This document shows positions 42,521 to 51,885 of a DNA stretch of 64,000 nt, one piece after another (the first letter of the stretch is position 1; each line of letters starts with the position of its first letter). Source of the DNA: Mucilaginibacter sp. PPCGB 2223 (lineage in GTDB: Bacteria; Bacteroidota; Bacteroidia; Sphingobacteriales; Sphingobacteriaceae); the NCBI RefSeq assembly GCF_001705515.1, contig NZ_MDJS01000005.1, positions 248,001-312,000 of the forward strand, given 5' to 3'. Under the pieces are notes generated by a model. That model was not told where the DNA came from and made no database searches. It saw only the letters and a program-made list of their open reading frames with translations. The position numbers and the translations under genes are program-made.

Positions 42521-42966
42521 TATTTAATAGCTACGGTAAAGTCGATATCCTCGGGGGGCAAACATTTCTGATCGTTACAGGTCATGAACTCTATTTTACC
42601 TTTAACGGTTGTCTGTTTAGCTTTTAATTTAACTTTTTGCTGAAAAACGACCGAGTTTTCAAAATAGCTTACATTCATGCCGAATGATTTTTCAAATTTG
42701 GTGACCGGCGTTGGCTCGGTTGTTTTGCCAACGGCGGCATAATCTTTCGAAGGGCTGATGGTAATGCTGGTTTTTATGGGGCCGCCGTCTTTTTGGTTAA
42801 CCGAGTAAACATGCCAGCCTTCATCAATCGTGGCTTTAATCAGAATTACTGCTTCGGTTGCGCTCACTTTTTTAACACCTTCGGCCCATTTTACATGGCT
42901 TTCGATCTGTGCATAAGTGCTCGTGCTGAATAAAATGGCTGCACAGGCAGCAAATAGGTACTTCAT
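42520..42966 (-). CDS. stand-alone DsbD N-terminal domain protein
   Basis: This 148-residue exported protein has a signal peptide (MKYLFAACAAILFSTSTYAQ). It carries the DsbD alpha (DsbC-like) domain, with the functional cysteine pair in FMTCNDQKCLPPEDIDF near the end. In DsbD of Escherichia coli this domain is fused to the membrane part; here it is a separate gene coupled by TAATG overlap. It probably passes electrons to periplasmic thiols. Confidence 0.9.
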   Translation of the reverse strand: MKYLFAACAAILFSTSTYAQIESHVKWAEGVKKVSATEAVILIKATIDEGWHVYSVNQKDGGPIKTSITISPSKDYAAVGKTTEPTPVTKFEKSFGMNVSYFENSVVFQQKVKLKAKQTTVKGKIEFMTCNDQKCLPPEDIDFTVAIK

Positions 42967-42975
42967 GTTCTTTGT

Positions 42976-43749
42976 TTATGATTTATTTAAAAATTCAATT
43001 TCTTTAAAGCTGTATAGTCGCAATTCGCCGTCGATGCTTACAGCCAATTGTCCGGTCTGTGTCACATCTTTTATTATACCGTTAAAAACATGTTCGCCTG
43101 TTTTAAACGGCCGCAATTCATCCAGCCAATATAAATTCTGCATAAAAAACGCTTTTAATCGGGCAATATTACCGGCTTTAAGAATGAGATATGCAGCTTC
43201 AATACAAGCGCAAATGTCTGATAATAAAAGTTTCAGTTCATAATCTTTCTGTAAGATTTGCTTTACAGAGATCGGATTGGGTACCCAACCGGCAAATTCG
43301 GTTTGGTTAACGTTTAAACCGATGCCGACTATCGAGTTTTTAATGGATTGGCCCTGGATGATATTCTCAATTAAAACCCCGCCTAACTTTTTATCGTTAA
43401 AATAAACATCATTTGGCCATTTTATTTTCACGCCTGTACCTAAAACCTTTGTTAATGCGTTTATTATTCCAACACTAATAGCTAAATTTAAATTAAATTG
43501 TTGATTAACCGGTAAAAACGTGGGTTTAAGCAGTATACTGAAGGTAAGGTTTTTGCCAGGCTCGCTATGCCATTTGTTTTGCTGCTGGCCACGGCCGGCA
43601 AATTGGCTTTCTGCCATAATGACCGTTCCGTCGGTTAATGGCGTGGAATTTGCCAATGCTTGTTTAAGGAAATTGTTAGTTGAATCAACTTCGGTTAATG
43701 TCACCAAATTTTGTCCAACAAATAATCCTGAAAATGTGTTATTTTGCAA
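42976..43749 (-). CDS. birA: biotin--[acetyl-CoA-carboxylase] ligase (BirA)
   Basis: BirA attaches biotin to carboxyl carrier proteins. The chosen TTG start (LQNNTFSGLFVGQNLV) gives 257 residues, the usual length without an N-terminal helix-turn-helix. A longer frame from 43815 would overlap rsfS and has no supporting homology. Signatures are EVDSTNNFLKQAL, AESQFAGRGQQQNKWHSEPGKNLTFSILL and KIKWPNDVYFNDKKLGGVLIE. It is divergent from rsfS, and its end is 9 bp from the start of the DsbD-N gene. Confidence 0.92.
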   Translation of the reverse strand: MQNNTFSGLFVGQNLVTLTEVDSTNNFLKQALANSTPLTDGTVIMAESQFAGRGQQQNKWHSEPGKNLTFSILLKPTFLPVNQQFNLNLAISVGIINALTKVLGTGVKIKWPNDVYFNDKKLGGVLIENIIQGQSIKNSIVGIGLNVNQTEFAGWVPNPISVKQILQKDYELKLLLSDICACIEAAYLILKAGNIARLKAFFMQNLYWLDELRPFKTGEHVFNGIIKDVTQTGQLAVSIDGELRLYSFKEIEFLNKS

Positions 43750-43796
43750 TGTCGAATTATAATATTTGTCAGCTCGTCCAAAACTAAATCTTTTTG

Positions 43797-44171
43797 ATGG
43801 TAAAAAATAAATCAATTAACGAATCGTCTCAAATTTCGGAAATGGCCGTTTACGGCATCCAGGAAAAAAAAGGAAATGATATTATCAGGCTCGATCTCAG
43901 AAATATCCACAGCTCAGTAGCCGATTATTTTGTAATATGTCATGCCGATTCGGCCACACAGGTTAGGGCAATTGCCAATAGTGTTGAAGAAGAGATTTAT
44001 AAGGCCCTCGGTACGGAGCCCATACGTAAAGAAGGTTTGGAGAACTGCGAATGGATATTGCTGGACTACTTTGACGTGGTGGTGCACATTTTCAGGACAG
44101 ATAAACGCGAATATTATGGCGTTGAAGATTTGTGGGGCGATGCGGAAATTAAATTTTACAAAAGCGCTTAA
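43797..44171 (+). CDS. rsfS: ribosome silencing factor RsfS
   Basis: RsfS binds L14 and blocks subunit joining under starvation. The ATG at 43797 gives 124 residues. An alternative TTG one codon upstream adds nothing useful. The RsfS signature is seen as DIIRLDLRNIHSSVADYFVICHADSATQVRAIANSVEEE and in HIFRTDKREYYGVEDLWGDAEIKFY. It precedes ftsH by 58 bp, as is often seen in this phylum. Confidence 0.93.
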   Translation: MVKNKSINESSQISEMAVYGIQEKKGNDIIRLDLRNIHSSVADYFVICHADSATQVRAIANSVEEEIYKALGTEPIRKEGLENCEWILLDYFDVVVHIFRTDKREYYGVEDLWGDAEIKFYKSA

Positions 44172-44229
44172 CCGCTCATTTTCCCCTACCTGAAAATTCA
44201 CAAAGAATGATGTTTGAGCTCGTAAAAAA

Positions 44230-46314
44230 ATGAAAGAAACTAAAGCAGATAAACCGAGAATTACCCGGAAAAACCCGAATAAAAAACTTAACCCCAAAGC
44301 GCCTAAGTTTAATATTGTATGGATATATGGTTTAATAGTACTGGCGCTGGTGGTAGCTTCTACCATTTTCAATACATCCAACGTTAAAGAAACCACCATG
44401 CAAAACTTCAGCAAAATGCTGAGGGCGCACGATGTTGAAAAACTGGTTGCCTATAAAGGCGGCGACCTGATCTACGTTGAAGTTTACATTAAAAAAGAGA
44501 GCCTTCAAAAACCCGAATATGCAGATGTGAAAGACAAAAACACGTTTGGCGTTTCGCAGGCCTCGGCACCACAATATATTTTTACCGCAGGCTCGTTTGA
44601 TAGCCTGCAAACTTTTATAGCCGGAATCGAGAAAGATTGGGATGCGAAGGACCAGATAACCCCGGTACTTGAACCGCGCGAAAGCATCTGGTCGAACTGG
44701 CTGGTGCAATGTGTGATCATGATCGTGCTGTTTGCCGGTATGTGGATATTTATTATGCGCCGCATGTCGGGCGGTTCGGGCGGCGGCCCGGGAGGCCAGA
44801 TATTCAACATCGGTAAATCAAAAGCTACTTTGTTTGATAAAGAAGCCCAGGTAACCGTTACCTTTAACGATGTTGCCGGATTGGAGGAAGCCAAAACCGA
44901 GGTGATGGAGATCGTCGATTTCCTGAAAAACCCTAAAAAATACACTAACCTGGGTGGTAAAATACCCAAAGGCGCGTTGCTGGTTGGTTCGCCGGGTACC
45001 GGTAAAACCCTGTTAGCAAAAGCAGTTGCAGGCGAAGCCCATGTACCGTTCTTCTCGTTATCAGGTTCTGATTTCGTGGAAATGTTTGTCGGTGTGGGCG
45101 CGTCGCGTGTGCGCGACCTGTTCCGCCAGGCAAAAGATAAGGCCCCATGTATCATCTTTATCGATGAGATTGACGCTATCGGCCGCGCCCGTGGTAAAAA
45201 CAACATGATCGGCGGTAACGATGAGCGCGAAAACACCCTGAACCAGTTATTGGTTGAGATGGATGGCTTTGGTACCGATTCGGGTATCATCATCCTGGCA
45301 GCAACAAACCGCCCCGACGTATTAGACTCGGCCCTGCTGCGCCCCGGACGGTTTGACAGGCAGATATCGATCGATAAACCCGACCTGAACGGGCGCGAGC
45401 AAATATTTAAAGTTCACCTGGCGCCTGTTAAAACAGCACCCGATGTGGATGCGAAAAAACTATCGGCACAAACACCAGGTTTTGCCGGTGCCGAGATAGC
45501 TAACGTTTGTAACGAAGCTGCCCTGATAGCCGCCCGTAAAGATAAAGAGTCGGTTGATATGCAGGATTTCCAGGATGCTATCGACCGGGTGATCGGTGGT
45601 TTGGAAAAGAAAAATACGCTGATATCGCCTGAAGAAAAACGGGTGGTTGCTTACCACGAAGCGGGCCACGCCATTGCAGGCTGGTTTTTGGAACATACCG
45701 ACCCGCTGGTTAAAGTATCCATCGTTCCGCGCGGCGTTGCAGCTTTGGGATATGCACAATACCTGCCAAACGAAAGGTTTTTAGTGGCCAAAGAAGAGCT
45801 CATGGATGATATGATCTTATCGATGGGCGGCCGTGCTGCTGAAGATATTGTGTTCGGTAAGATAACCACCGGCGCTTTGAGCGACCTGGAGCGTATTACG
45901 CGCCTGGCCTACGGCATGGTGAAGATATATGGCATGAATGATAAAGTGGGTAACCTTTCGTTCTACGATCCGCATGGCGAGAACCAGTTCAGTAAGCCAT
46001 ACTCCGACACGACAGCCGAACTGATCGACTCGGAAGTACGTAACCTGGTCGACCAGGTTTATATTAAAACCAAGGCGCTGATCAATGAGCATCGCGATGG
46101 CTTAGAGAAAGTTGCGGCCAAGCTGCTCGAAAAAGAAGTATTGTTCCAGAGCGACCTGGAAGACCTGTTAGGCAAACGCCCGTTCGAGACGCGGACCAAC
46201 TACGATAAGTTTGTTAACGGCGAAGCGCCGGCAAATGCAACGCCTGATACGAACGCCATACCCGAAACACTCACGGATCCGGCGAACGACCCGATGGCGG
46301 GAGATGTAGCATAA
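44230..46314 (+). CDS. ftsH: ATP-dependent zinc metalloprotease FtsH
   Basis: FtsH is a membrane-anchored AAA protease that degrades misfolded membrane proteins. This 694-residue protein has two transmembrane helices (about residues 28-48 and 158-178). The AAA module is seen as VGSPGTGKTLLAKAVAGE and IIFIDEIDAIGR, with the SRH motif in RPGRFDRQI. The metalloprotease zinc site is HEAGH, followed by a distal ligand region MGGRAAEDIV. The C-terminus has a low-complexity tail. A terminator follows. Confidence 0.97.
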   Translation: MKETKADKPRITRKNPNKKLNPKAPKFNIVWIYGLIVLALVVASTIFNTSNVKETTMQNFSKMLRAHDVEKLVAYKGGDLIYVEVYIKKESLQKPEYADVKDKNTFGVSQASAPQYIFTAGSFDSLQTFIAGIEKDWDAKDQITPVLEPRESIWSNWLVQCVIMIVLFAGMWIFIMRRMSGGSGGGPGGQIFNIGKSKATLFDKEAQVTVTFNDVAGLEEAKTEVMEIVDFLKNPKKYTNLGGKIPKGALLVGSPGTGKTLLAKAVAGEAHVPFFSLSGSDFVEMFVGVGASRVRDLFRQAKDKAPCIIFIDEIDAIGRARGKNNMIGGNDERENTLNQLLVEMDGFGTDSGIIILAATNRPDVLDSALLRPGRFDRQISIDKPDLNGREQIFKVHLAPVKTAPDVDAKKLSAQTPGFAGAEIANVCNEAALIAARKDKESVDMQDFQDAIDRVIGGLEKKNTLISPEEKRVVAYHEAGHAIAGWFLEHTDPLVKVSIVPRGVAALGYAQYLPNERFLVAKEELMDDMILSMGGRAAEDIVFGKITTGALSDLERITRLAYGMVKIYGMNDKVGNLSFYDPHGENQFSKPYSDTTAELIDSEVRNLVDQVYIKTKALINEHRDGLEKVAAKLLEKEVLFQSDLEDLLGKRPFETRTNYDKFVNGEAPANATPDTNAIPETLTDPANDPMAGDVA

Positions 46315-46333
46315 AACAACGAAATATATTTTG

Positions 46334-46366
46334 AAGGCTGCTGTGAAAAACATAGCGGCCTTTTTT
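46334..46366 (+). terminator. intrinsic terminator after ftsH
   Basis: AAGGCTGCTGTG-AAAAA-CATAGCGGCCTT forms a 12-bp stem with two G-T pairs, followed by a T run. It lies 19 bp after the ftsH stop. Confidence 0.8.
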
Positions 46367-46406
46367 ATGCAATTTTTATTCATATTTGCCTACCGGGTTT
46401 TGACAG

Positions 46407-47045
46407 ATGAAGAACAGCACCACCAGTAAAGAAAAACTGCTCAAAAAAATACGTAAGGCTTTGCTCGAAAGGCGCGACAACCCCTATCCGAACCTCGAGG
46501 ATTTGCCGTTATACCACCCTGCGGAAGATTTGCCCGAAGTTTTATTTGCCGAACAATATACTAAAGTTAATGGTCAGTTTGTTTTTTGTGAGGATGAGGT
46601 GCAGTTTATCGAAAACCTGCTTACCCTTGCCGAAGAGCGTAACTGGCGCAAAATTTATTGTTGGGAAAAATCGCTGCAGGATATACTGACAAAATACGAA
46701 TACCCGTTTTTTGAAACCGATAAAGATTTCGAACAGGCTGAAGTAGGCCTTACGTTATGCGAGGCGCTTATTGCGCGCAACGGCAGCATCCTGATATCAA
46801 ACGGAAATGCAGCAGGGCGGCGGTTAAGCATTTATCCGGGCGTGCACATTGTATTGGCATACGCATCGCAATTGGTTATGGATCTGAGCGATGGGTTTAA
46901 ATTGATCAAACAAAAATACGGGAATAATTTACCATCATTAATATCAACAGTAACGGGCCCAAGCCGTACTGCTGATATTGAAAAAACTTTAGTTTTAGGT
47001 GCGCATGGCCCTAAAGAGCTTTTTGTTTTTTTGTTAGATGGTTAA
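46407..47045 (+). CDS. LUD-domain protein (LutC/YkgG family)
   Basis: This 212-residue protein has the LUD domain (about residues 60-210). Signatures are VGLTLCEALIARNGSILIS, AGRRLSIYPGVHIVLAYASQLV and STVTGPSRTADIEKTLVLGAHGPKELFVFLLDG. LutC is one component of the lactate-utilization LutABC complex, but isolated LutC-like genes are common after ftsH in Bacteroidota, and no LutA or LutB is adjacent here. The role is uncertain. Confidence 0.85.
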   Translation: MKNSTTSKEKLLKKIRKALLERRDNPYPNLEDLPLYHPAEDLPEVLFAEQYTKVNGQFVFCEDEVQFIENLLTLAEERNWRKIYCWEKSLQDILTKYEYPFFETDKDFEQAEVGLTLCEALIARNGSILISNGNAAGRRLSIYPGVHIVLAYASQLVMDLSDGFKLIKQKYGNNLPSLISTVTGPSRTADIEKTLVLGAHGPKELFVFLLDG

Positions 47046-47414
47046 TTAACCATTAACATATTAAAATGGCTTTACCTATCCCTTTTGGGGAGTAACTGGA
47101 TAGCGATAAATGTCATAACAATTCCTGGAATTGCCGAGACAATAACTTGTAGTATCAACATGTTAGTTAGTTAAAGGGGTTAAAAAAAGTTTATAAAAAG
47201 GGTTTTACTATTTTATACGATACACTCGTTAAAATAGTTTTTCAAGCTAATAAAATTGCAATCAAATTACACGACGGGTTTATAAAAATAATGTTACACG
47301 CTAATTTTTAATTTTATACGAATAACAGAGGGTATTTGTAAGAGGGTTTGTAATTTTAATGCAAGTATTTTAATAGATTGTTATCGGCAGGTGCTATACC
47401 GCATCATCAAACAG
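47046..47414. other. AT-rich gap between the LUD and GNAT genes
   Basis: This 369-bp gap contains one short reading frame worth naming, on the reverse strand at 47072-47161. The rest is AT-rich, and I see no repeat or clear terminator. Confidence 0.5.
47072..47161 (-). CDS. possible 29-residue single-helix membrane peptide
   Basis: On the reverse strand an ATG at 47161 opens a 29-residue frame (MLILQVIVSAIPGIVMTFIA, then a short IQLLPKRDR tail). It is one hydrophobic helix with a positively charged end, typical of small membrane peptides. It lies in a 369-bp gap with no other gene. No ribosome binding site is clear, and homology cannot be checked here. Confidence 0.4.
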   Translation of the reverse strand: MLILQVIVSAIPGIVMTFIAIQLLPKRDR

Positions 47415-47912
47415 CTAAACAAGCTGTTTTCTCATCACAAAATCGTTCATCCAATAAGGGCCGATGGGGATATCTTCTTCGTAAACTACCTCAAAGCCCA
47501 TTTTTTCATAAAAACTCCGGGCTTTATTAAAGCGGTTTACATTGAGGTCGAGCGTTGATTTACCGGCAAGCCTGACTTTATCAGCTACGGTTTCGATCAA
47601 TATCTTACCAAAGCCTTTACCCTGGGTTTTCGGCAAACAGTATAGTTTGTGGAGCTTGTATATTTCGGGATCTTCATCGCGGGGCGAATAGGCGGCGAAG
47701 GCTACCGGCTCATCGTTCTCGGTCAACAGCAAAAAGGTTTGCTCGTTATGATCTATTTGCTGATGTATCTTTTCGGAACTGTAAAGTAAGCCCAACATGT
47801 AAGTTATTTGTTCTGGGCTTAAAATAGGCCCGTAAGTTGGCCACCAGGTTTCATGAGCTATCCGGCGTATGGTTTCGGTATCTGCGATGACGGCTTCGCG
47901 AATAATATACAT
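47415..47912 (-). CDS. GNAT-family N-acetyltransferase
   Basis: This 165-residue protein is a single GNAT acetyltransferase domain. The acetyl-CoA binding loop is LPKTQGKGFGKILIETVADK (about residues 92-111), in the Q-x-K-G-x-G form. LDLNVNRFNKARSFYEKMGFEVVYEEDI follows. The acceptor substrate cannot be read. It is 14 bp downstream of the ABC ATPase gene and likely shares its transcript. Confidence 0.9.
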   Translation of the reverse strand: MYIIREAVIADTETIRRIAHETWWPTYGPILSPEQITYMLGLLYSSEKIHQQIDHNEQTFLLLTENDEPVAFAAYSPRDEDPEIYKLHKLYCLPKTQGKGFGKILIETVADKVRLAGKSTLDLNVNRFNKARSFYEKMGFEVVYEEDIPIGPYWMNDFVMRKQLV

Positions 47913-47926
47913 GATAATAGAATCGC

Positions 47927-48625
47927 TTAAACAACAGCAAAATAATCTTCCAGTTCTTTCAAGGTGCCGGAGCTGGTTGCGATATCTTTAATGATCTTCC
48001 CCTTTTCCATCAGCAGGATGCGGTCGCAAACCTCGGTTATGTGGTTCAGATCATGGCTGGATACAATGGTCGTTATCCCGCGCCCGCGGTTCAGATCTTT
48101 TAGCAGGTTCTTGAGCCTGATCTGGGTGCTGGGGTCGATATTGGCAAAAGGTTCGTCGAGCATCAGCAGCTCCGGGTTTTGCAGCATACATGCAGCTACG
48201 CCTACCTTGCATTGGTTACCCTTGCTCAAATCGCGGATATATTTGCCGCGTTTCAATATCTCACCGTTAAAAAAATCGGCGAACGAAGCCATGAATTCAT
48301 CAACCTGCGCGCGGGTTTGCTGGTGCAGGCCGCCGATGAAATAAAAATATTCCTCAGGTGTCAAATGGTCGATCAGGAAGCTTTCGTCGAGATAGGCGGC
48401 GGTATAATTCTTCCAGTTTTCGCTTTGAGCAACATTTTCGCCGTTAGACAGCACTTCGCCTTTTTCGGGGCGGATCAGATCCAGGATAGCGCGAAAAAGC
48501 GTAGTTTTACCCGCGCCGTTATTACCAACAAGGCCAATGCTTTCGCCTTTGCTGATATTTAAATGCGGCACATCTACAACGATCACTCCGCCATAAACCT
48601 TTTTAAGCTCTTTAATCTCTATCAT
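47927..48625 (-). CDS. ABC transporter ATP-binding protein
   Basis: This 232-residue ATPase has Walker A VGNNGAGKTTLFRAILDLI and signature LSKGNQCKVGVAAC. Walker B is LLMLDEPFANIDP, and the H-loop is in SSHDL. It starts 1 bp after the DUF5687 membrane protein ends, so the two form a two-gene exporter operon. The substrate is unknown. Confidence 0.9.
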   Translation of the reverse strand: MIEIKELKKVYGGVIVVDVPHLNISKGESIGLVGNNGAGKTTLFRAILDLIRPEKGEVLSNGENVAQSENWKNYTAAYLDESFLIDHLTPEEYFYFIGGLHQQTRAQVDEFMASFADFFNGEILKRGKYIRDLSKGNQCKVGVAACMLQNPELLMLDEPFANIDPSTQIRLKNLLKDLNRGRGITTIVSSHDLNHITEVCDRILLMEKGKIIKDIATSSGTLKELEDYFAVV

Positions 48626-48626
48626 T

Positions 48627-50108
48627 TTATTTAGCTCTGAAGCCTTCGGCTATTTTATATTTCTTTTCGTAAAAATCGGTTTCGAGTAATTTAATCCAGT
48701 AGTTGCGGGTTATCACAAACACAAGGCCGACAATAAACAAAACGGCCAGGCCCATATCGGCGTGTTTAAAAAGCGCGAACGGGCCATAAATAACGAACGG
48801 CAGGATAAACAACGGGAAACCCAGCAGCAGTTGCGTAGCTCCCACACCCTCCCAGTTGAATGAGGCCCCTTTGCTCAGGTCGATGCGTTTGTAATTGCGA
48901 TTGGCAAAAAACAATACGATGGTTGTATTAACGCCGATGTTCCATACGAGCATTACAAAATGCACCAGGATAATATGCCAGCCAAAATAGGCGTAAGGCG
49001 TGGTGAGTAAAAAGGCAACAAATGAAACGGCCGTAAACAAAAGATATTTAGCCTTCAAAAAATCGCGGAAGCGGGTTTTGCTCACCAGGATGCCGTCGAA
49101 ATGCCCGGCCTGCCAGCCATACATAAACTGCCCGTAGTTAATGATGAAGATGCCCGTCATAAACATGCCGCAGAATACCTTCCAGCCATCGCCGTTATAG
49201 GCCGCTATTTTACCGGTATAAAACAACAAACCGTAAAACATAAACATCAAGGTCATCACCAGTGCCGACCGGGGTCGTTTATTGCGGAGGATGAGCTTCA
49301 CCTCGTTAGCCGCCAGGTCGCCAATCTGCCCGAATTTATCCAGCAGCGGGATCTCGGTACTGCTTTTGTAACTGACTTTGCGCGTAGTTAACTCTTCGAG
49401 ATACAGGTTTTGTTTAAGATATAAAAAGTTGATATAAAACATGGCCACAGCCATTGCGATGGGGATGAGCACCCAGGCAGGCTGGGTTAGCAGGTGGCCG
49501 AAATACAAAAAGGATATTTTGCTGAACGATAGGATATGCCAGGCAAAATCGGAAGCGCCGAGCAGGATAAGGAGCGCTAAAAAACCAAGCGATACCCAAC
49601 CGTTTAAATTTGATTTGCGTTTAATGTACAGGCTTAAATAGTTGTTAAACACCGTTAAACCTAATATAGCTGCAATAAATAACCAGGCAATACCGGCGCC
49701 GTGCTCCGGCCGTATAACCTTGACAATAAACGGTGTAAAAAGGATTAAAGGTGTAAGATTGAAAAAGGACTGCAGCGACACAAACGACAAATACCTTACA
49801 ATGGTATTTTTACGAACAGGCAGCATTAAATAAGGTTGCACCCGCAGCGTAGGTAATTCCTGAAGTTGGAAACGCATCAACAGATCGATTAAAAAATAAA
49901 AAAGCAGTATCCCGCAAAATGAGGTTACCGGATCCTGTGTGGGGAAGGATTTTTCAAGAATCTTATTTAAAGCAAAAGCAACTAACAGAACACAGGCCAG
50001 CAGGTATAAAATCAATAAACCCATTACAATGCGGATGGTGAGGGTTTTACCCGCATTTTTTGACCTCCAGAATGATTTGAGCTCGTGACTGATAAAGGTA
50101 CGCGTCAT
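48627..50108 (-). CDS. DUF5687 membrane protein (ABC exporter permease)
   Basis: This 493-residue protein has about ten to twelve transmembrane helices in two groups separated by a soluble segment (about residues 230-265). The N-terminus FISHELKSFWRSKNAGKT matches the DUF5687 family, which pairs with an ABC ATPase encoded next to it. It is probably the permease of an export system of unknown substrate. Confidence 0.85.
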   Translation of the reverse strand: MTRTFISHELKSFWRSKNAGKTLTIRIVMGLLILYLLACVLLVAFALNKILEKSFPTQDPVTSFCGILLFYFLIDLLMRFQLQELPTLRVQPYLMLPVRKNTIVRYLSFVSLQSFFNLTPLILFTPFIVKVIRPEHGAGIAWLFIAAILGLTVFNNYLSLYIKRKSNLNGWVSLGFLALLILLGASDFAWHILSFSKISFLYFGHLLTQPAWVLIPIAMAVAMFYINFLYLKQNLYLEELTTRKVSYKSSTEIPLLDKFGQIGDLAANEVKLILRNKRPRSALVMTLMFMFYGLLFYTGKIAAYNGDGWKVFCGMFMTGIFIINYGQFMYGWQAGHFDGILVSKTRFRDFLKAKYLLFTAVSFVAFLLTTPYAYFGWHIILVHFVMLVWNIGVNTTIVLFFANRNYKRIDLSKGASFNWEGVGATQLLLGFPLFILPFVIYGPFALFKHADMGLAVLFIVGLVFVITRNYWIKLLETDFYEKKYKIAEGFRAK

Positions 50109-50155
50109 GGATCAGTGTTAAGTTACAGATACTTGTTTGCTTAAGCGGATGTAAG

Positions 50156-51436
50156 TTAATACTTATATCTATCGCCCCAAAGCTTTTTCAGTTTCTCTTT
50201 AGATTCGTTTTCGCGCGGATTGTTACCCGGATCGTACAATTTTGTTCCGCGTACGGCATCGGGTAAAAAATCCAGATCAACAAAATTGCCTTCAAAACTG
50301 TGGGCATATTTGTAATCCTTACCATAGCCGATATTTTTCATCAGTTTGGTCGGCGCGTTGCGCAGGTGCAGGGGTACAGGCAGATCGCCGGTTTCGCGCA
50401 CCAGGGCCATTGCCGCGCCGATAGCCGTAGTGGCCGAGTTGCTTTTGGCCGATGTGGCCAAGTAGATCACCGTTTGCGACAGGATGAGCTGCGACTCGGG
50501 CATGCCGATAACCTGCACCGCGTTAAAACAGCTTTGCGCCAGCAGCAAGGCGTTAGGGTTAGCGTTACCGATATCTTCGGAAGCGAGGATAAGCATACGC
50601 CGGGCGATGAACAAAGGGTCTTCGCCGCCGGCTATCATCCGCGCAAGCCAGTAAACGGCGCCGTTCGGGTCGCTGCCGCGCATGGATTTGATGAAGGCCG
50701 AAATGATATCGTAATGCTGTTCGCCGGCCTTATCGTACAGGGCCATGTTTTGCTGTACGTTTTCGAGCACAACCTCGTTGGTAATGTTGATGTTATCCGA
50801 ATCGATAGCGTTGACCAGCAGTTCGAATATGTTGAGCAGCTTGCGCGCATCGCCGCCCGAAAGGCGGATAAGCGCTTCGTAATCTTCGATGCTGATGTTG
50901 CGCTTCTGCAACACTTCGTCGCGCTCGCGGGCTGTTTGCAGCAAATGGATGAGGTCGTCTTCGCTCAACGGTTTTAAGATATAAACCTGGCATCGCGACA
51001 GCAAAGCCGAAATGACCTCGAACGAAGGGTTTTCGGTAGTAGCGCCGATTAAGGTAACAATGCCGCGTTCAACGGCGCCCAGCAGTGAGTCCTGCTGCGA
51101 TTTGGAGAAGCGGTGAATCTCATCGATAAACAGCACCGGTAAATTTTGCCCGCTTTGGCGCAGCAGCGATGCCCTGTCGATCACCTCGCGCACATCTTTC
51201 ACGCCGGAGTTGATTGCGCTGAGCGAAAAAAAGGGCCTGTCGAGCGATTGCGAAATGATATAGGCCAACGTGGTTTTACCCACACCGGGCGGCCCCCAGA
51301 AGATCATGGAGGGTAAATTGCCCGATTCGATGGCCTTGCGTAAAACCGCCCCCGGGCCGACCAGGTGTTTCTGGCCGACATATTCATCCAGGTTTTTGGG
51401 GCGCATGCGCTCGGCCAGTGGTGGTAACGTACTCAT
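50156..51436 (-). CDS. rarA: replication-associated recombination protein A (RarA/MgsA)
   Basis: RarA is an AAA ATPase of the clamp-loader-like family that acts at stalled replication forks. The start (MSTLPPLAERMRPKNLDEYVGQ) gives 426 residues. A longer frame from 51526 adds 30 residues lacking homology and is not used. Signatures are IFWGPPGVGKTTLAYIIS, LFIDEIHRFSKSQQDSLLGAVE and LIGATTENPSFEV. The C-terminal domain with GGEDPLFIARRMLILASEDIGNANP follows. Confidence 0.95.
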   Translation of the reverse strand: MSTLPPLAERMRPKNLDEYVGQKHLVGPGAVLRKAIESGNLPSMIFWGPPGVGKTTLAYIISQSLDRPFFSLSAINSGVKDVREVIDRASLLRQSGQNLPVLFIDEIHRFSKSQQDSLLGAVERGIVTLIGATTENPSFEVISALLSRCQVYILKPLSEDDLIHLLQTARERDEVLQKRNISIEDYEALIRLSGGDARKLLNIFELLVNAIDSDNINITNEVVLENVQQNMALYDKAGEQHYDIISAFIKSMRGSDPNGAVYWLARMIAGGEDPLFIARRMLILASEDIGNANPNALLLAQSCFNAVQVIGMPESQLILSQTVIYLATSAKSNSATTAIGAAMALVRETGDLPVPLHLRNAPTKLMKNIGYGKDYKYAHSFEGNFVDLDFLPDAVRGTKLYDPGNNPRENESKEKLKKLWGDRYKY

Positions 51437-51576
51437 CGAACGTAAAATTAGGAAAATAAGCGGAGTTGATCCTAAAAAAATTAGTAATTTTAGCTTTGAA
51501 GAGTATAAGACACACACAAGGAGCATTTCATTTTTTGAAACAATGTTTTTAAAATTAAAATTGTATATTTGAATAA

Positions 51577-51882
51577 ATGGTTATCATTTCAAAAAGTATC
51601 ATTAAAGATTTTATTGAAGTCCATCATGAAGCCGAAACCCAATTGGAAAATTGGTATGATGTTACCAAAGTTGCTGAATGGCGTAATTTTAGTGATGTTA
51701 AGAACAGCTTTAATAGTGTTGATGCGGTTGGAAATGACAGGTATGTATTTAACATCAAAGGAAACAAGTACCGGCTGATAGCCTTGATAATTTTTAAGGT
51801 AAGAACGGTGTTTATTCTATTTATCGGGACACATAGTGATTACGATAAAATCGATGCTTCAAACGTTAAGTTTAAAAAGTAA
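51577..51882 (+). CDS. higB: HigB-family type II toxin
   Basis: This 101-residue protein has the HigB_toxin pattern: W near residue 26, AEWRNFSDVKNSF, then VFNIKGNKYRLIALIIF and FIGTHSDYDKIDAS. HigB toxins are RelE-like mRNA interferases that cleave ribosome-bound mRNA. The antitoxin gene follows after 3 bp in the reverse-order arrangement typical of higBA. Confidence 0.88.
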   Translation: MVIISKSIIKDFIEVHHEAETQLENWYDVTKVAEWRNFSDVKNSFNSVDAVGNDRYVFNIKGNKYRLIALIIFKVRTVFILFIGTHSDYDKIDASNVKFKK

Positions 51883-51885
51883 TAA

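Noticed and set aside
43750..43815. Longer start for birA
   Set aside because: It would overlap rsfS and adds residues not typical of BirA.
44505..45293. 262-codon frame antisense to ftsH
   Set aside because: It is a shadow of ftsH and has no independent motifs.
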